A stretch of 7,991 bases of DNA from Deltaproteobacteria bacterium (GTDB taxonomy: Bacteria > Myxococcota > XYA12-FULL-58-9 > JAUUZB01), in NCBI GenBank assembly GCA_030590185.1, contig JAUUZB010000127.1:1-7991 (forward strand). Reading direction: 5' to 3'. The translations under genes were made by a program, and so were the position numbers. A model generated the notes under the pieces. The model was not told the origin of the DNA and did no database searches. It worked only from the letters and a program-made list of their open reading frames with translations. Position 1 is the first letter of the stretch; every line of letters begins with the position of its first letter. Below are positions 6,212 to 7,991 of this stretch, in pieces.

Positions 6212-7991
6212 ATGGCGCGCAAACGGTTCAAACAGATTCGTTGGTGGATCATTCCGGGCGTTGTCCTGGCCCTGGGGTTGAGCGCCTGCTCCCTGTTCGG
6301 TCCCGATCCAGCCGCCTTCCTGACCACCTTCGAGGGTGACGTCACCGTCGCGCCGGGGGGCGGGGATCCGGGCGAGGCCGACTTTGGCGAGGCGCTCTTC
6401 GAAGAGGACGTCATCGTCACCGGCGACGAGAGCCGGGCCGCGATCGAGTTCGAGGGCGGCAACAAGATCGAGCTCAACGACAACGCCCGGCTGGTGATCC
6501 GGCGCGGCGGCTCTGAGGCGGAGCTCGGCGCCGTGCTGCTCGCTGGTACCGCGCAGGTGACGACCAGCGGCTCCGGGCTGAGTCTGACCATCGGTACGCC
6601 CTTCGGCCTCGCCACCCTCGGCGGCGACGAGGAGATCAGCCTCGAGATCGACATGGAGAGCGGCTTCAAGGTCCTGATCGGTGAGGTCCTCGTCGAGCTC
6701 GAGGATGGGGTCAAGACCATCATGGCGGGCAACGTCATGACCATAGCCGGCCTGGTGCGACCCATCGGCGCGGCGGTCGCGGGCCTCGAGGTCGACATCG
6801 GCGGCATGGAGCTCGATCCGATCGTCATCACCCTGCTCGCCAACAACAAGCAAGTTCAGGTCAAGCGCCTCGGGGAGGACAAGTGGCGGGCGCCCAAAAA
6901 GCGCGATCAGCTCCAGGGTGGTGACTCCCTGCGCACCCGCAAGGCCGGCGGCACGGACATCCAGTTCGGCGAGGGCGGGTCGGTACGGATGAGCGCCAAT
7001 AGCGAGATCGAGCTGATCGATGCGGGGGCGACCGACAAGGCCCAGCGGGCCCGTTACGCCCTAACCAGTGGCACCGCCGACGTGAAGATCAGCCGGCGCG
7101 GCCATGATCAGCACACGGTCACCGCCGGCAAGGCGAAGCTCGAGGTGAAGCCGGGTCGAACCGACGCCGAGGTCGAGATCACCACGGGCAAGAAGGGGTA
7201 CACCCGGCTGAACGTTCGTCTGGGCACGGTGGCGCTCGAGGACGGCACGACCATCGAACCGGGATCCTCTGCCAATCTCAAGAACGGCAAGCTCGCCGGT
7301 GAGGTCAAGGCGTTGTCCGGCTCCGGCGTCGGCCTGCACCCCAAGACCTTCTCCTTGGTCCAATACCTGGGCGAGGTCCCGGCGATCGATTTCTCCTGGA
7401 AAGGGCAGAAGAAGCCTGGCGCCTCCGGGTTCGTGTTCGAGGTCTCCAGGGACAAGGAGTTCGGGACGCTGCTGTTTGGCGAGGATCTCAAAAAGGAGAG
7501 CTTCGTCTACGATCGTTTTCAACCGGGCCGTTATTATTGGCGGGTCGAGACCGCCGAGGGCTGGCTGCGCGGTGGCTTCAAGATCCAAAAGCACGTCGAA
7601 CGCGACTGCACCAACTGCAAGCGGGTCAACAACATCGACGACAACGGCGAGCGCGCCAAGGTCTTCTACCAACAGACCCTGCCCGGCATCACCCTGCGCT
7701 GGAAGGCGGTGGACGGTGCCTCGGAGTATCGGGTCAAGGTCTTCCGCGACGGCAACTTCGACAAGGCGTTCATCGACAAGGGCAGCAAGGAGACCCAACT
7801 GACCTTCGCCGCGGGTCGGCTCAAAGCGGCCAAGTACTTCTGGCACGTGGTGGCCACCAACCCCGCCGGCGACGAGATCTCCACCAGCCCGAGCATGAAC
7901 AGCTTGGAGATCGCGTACGACAACGTGGTTGAAAACCTCAAGATCGCCAACCCTCGCCACGGCGCCAAGGTCAAGGGCTCGACGCTCAAGG
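6212..7991 (+). CDS. Outer-membrane lipoprotein with two FecR-like domains and fibronectin-III-like repeats (3' end missing)
   Basis: The frame runs from ATG 6212 to the right edge without a stop (593 residues seen), so the gene is partial. A signal peptide with basic start (MARKRFKQIR) and a lipobox LSAC puts the acylated Cys at 26; Ser at +2 suggests the outer membrane. A first FecR-like domain covers about 40-180 (GDVTVAP, then EEDVIVTGDESRAAIEFEGG, NKIELNDNARLVI, and GTPFGLATLGGDEE). A second lies at about 232-360 (GGDSLRTRKAGGTDIQFGEG, SVRMSANSEIELI, YALTSGTADVKISRRG). Two fibronectin-III-like modules follow: about 390-460 (FSWKG...FVFEVSRDKEFG...GRYYWRVE) and about 490-570 (LRWKAVDGASEYRVKVFRDG...KYFWHVVATN), with CTNC at 466-469 between them; a third may begin near 575. 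The protein has no FecI-type sigma factor beside it and lacks the membrane layout of an anti-sigma FecR, so a structural or envelope-binding role is more likely than regulation. The ribosome binding site is weak (GAGAA, 4 bases upstream). Confidence 0.83.
   Translation, partial: MARKRFKQIRWWIIPGVVLALGLSACSLFGPDPAAFLTTFEGDVTVAPGGGDPGEADFGEALFEEDVIVTGDESRAAIEFEGGNKIELNDNARLVIRRGGSEAELGAVLLAGTAQVTTSGSGLSLTIGTPFGLATLGGDEEISLEIDMESGFKVLIGEVLVELEDGVKTIMAGNVMTIAGLVRPIGAAVAGLEVDIGGMELDPIVITLLANNKQVQVKRLGEDKWRAPKKRDQLQGGDSLRTRKAGGTDIQFGEGGSVRMSANSEIELIDAGATDKAQRARYALTSGTADVKISRRGHDQHTVTAGKAKLEVKPGRTDAEVEITTGKKGYTRLNVRLGTVALEDGTTIEPGSSANLKNGKLAGEVKALSGSGVGLHPKTFSLVQYLGEVPAIDFSWKGQKKPGASGFVFEVSRDKEFGTLLFGEDLKKESFVYDRFQPGRYYWRVETAEGWLRGGFKIQKHVERDCTNCKRVNNIDDNGERAKVFYQQTLPGITLRWKAVDGASEYRVKVFRDGNFDKAFIDKGSKETQLTFAAGRLKAAKYFWHVVATNPAGDEISTSPSMNSLEIAYDNVVENLKIANPRHGAKVKGSTLK

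Noticed and set aside
6151..6853. Two overlapping minus-strand frames opposite the start of the FecR lipoprotein gene
   Set aside because: They are antisense to a strongly supported plus-strand gene and lack domains; their translations are rich in Ser/Pro or Asp/Gly as typical shadows are.
7061..7960. A 299-codon minus-strand frame near the right edge
   Set aside because: It is antisense to the FecR/fibronectin-III reading frame that continues without a stop; no motif or ribosome binding site supports it.

Overview
The window is GC-rich DNA (third codon positions are mostly G/C) carrying six protein genes on both strands. The organism is probably a myxobacterium-like deltaproteobacterium (Myxococcota or a relative). 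Three things suggest this: the gspL-gspM-gspN order with a GspN of the delta-group/Leptospira type, a Cys-rich 'DxDC..G..C' motif of the kind often seen in exported myxobacterial proteins, and large exported FecR and carboxypeptidase-regulatory-like proteins. The assignment is by resemblance only; there is no rRNA or other marker here.

Left part (1-3012): the 3' end of a type II secretion operon. It holds the C-terminal part of gspL (cut by the left edge), then gspM and gspN, separated by 3-4 bases and so very probably co-translated. They form the inner-membrane platform that couples the cytoplasmic ATPase to the pseudopilus. GspL carries a roughly 150-residue Pro/Arg-rich periplasmic tail that the core family lacks, and GspN ends in a strongly basic tail.

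Middle (3013-4947): a 64-base gap with a near-perfect 20-bp palindrome precedes a gene on the same strand for an exported 581-residue protein. It reads as signal peptide, Ala/Pro/Glu-rich linker, outer-membrane-like beta-barrel, four-Cys motif, Lys-Glu-Val linker and two beta-sandwich domains. A 125-base convergent gap follows, with two short tandem repeats: 3 x 12 bp, and 3 x 14 bp inside what looks like a dispersed 'TCCTGAGC...TCGAAGGA' intergenic element.

Right part (4948-7991): a minus-strand radical SAM/SPASM enzyme of the peptide- or protein-modifying kind, with no obvious precursor peptide beside it. Across an 82-base divergent gap lies a plus-strand outer-membrane lipoprotein with two FecR-like domains followed by fibronectin-III-like domains. 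This last gene has no stop codon before the right edge.

The common theme is the cell envelope: a secretion platform, an exported barrel protein and a lipoprotein with FecR domains, with a radical SAM maturase between the last two. That the maturase acts on one of its envelope neighbours is a hypothesis, not something the sequence shows.
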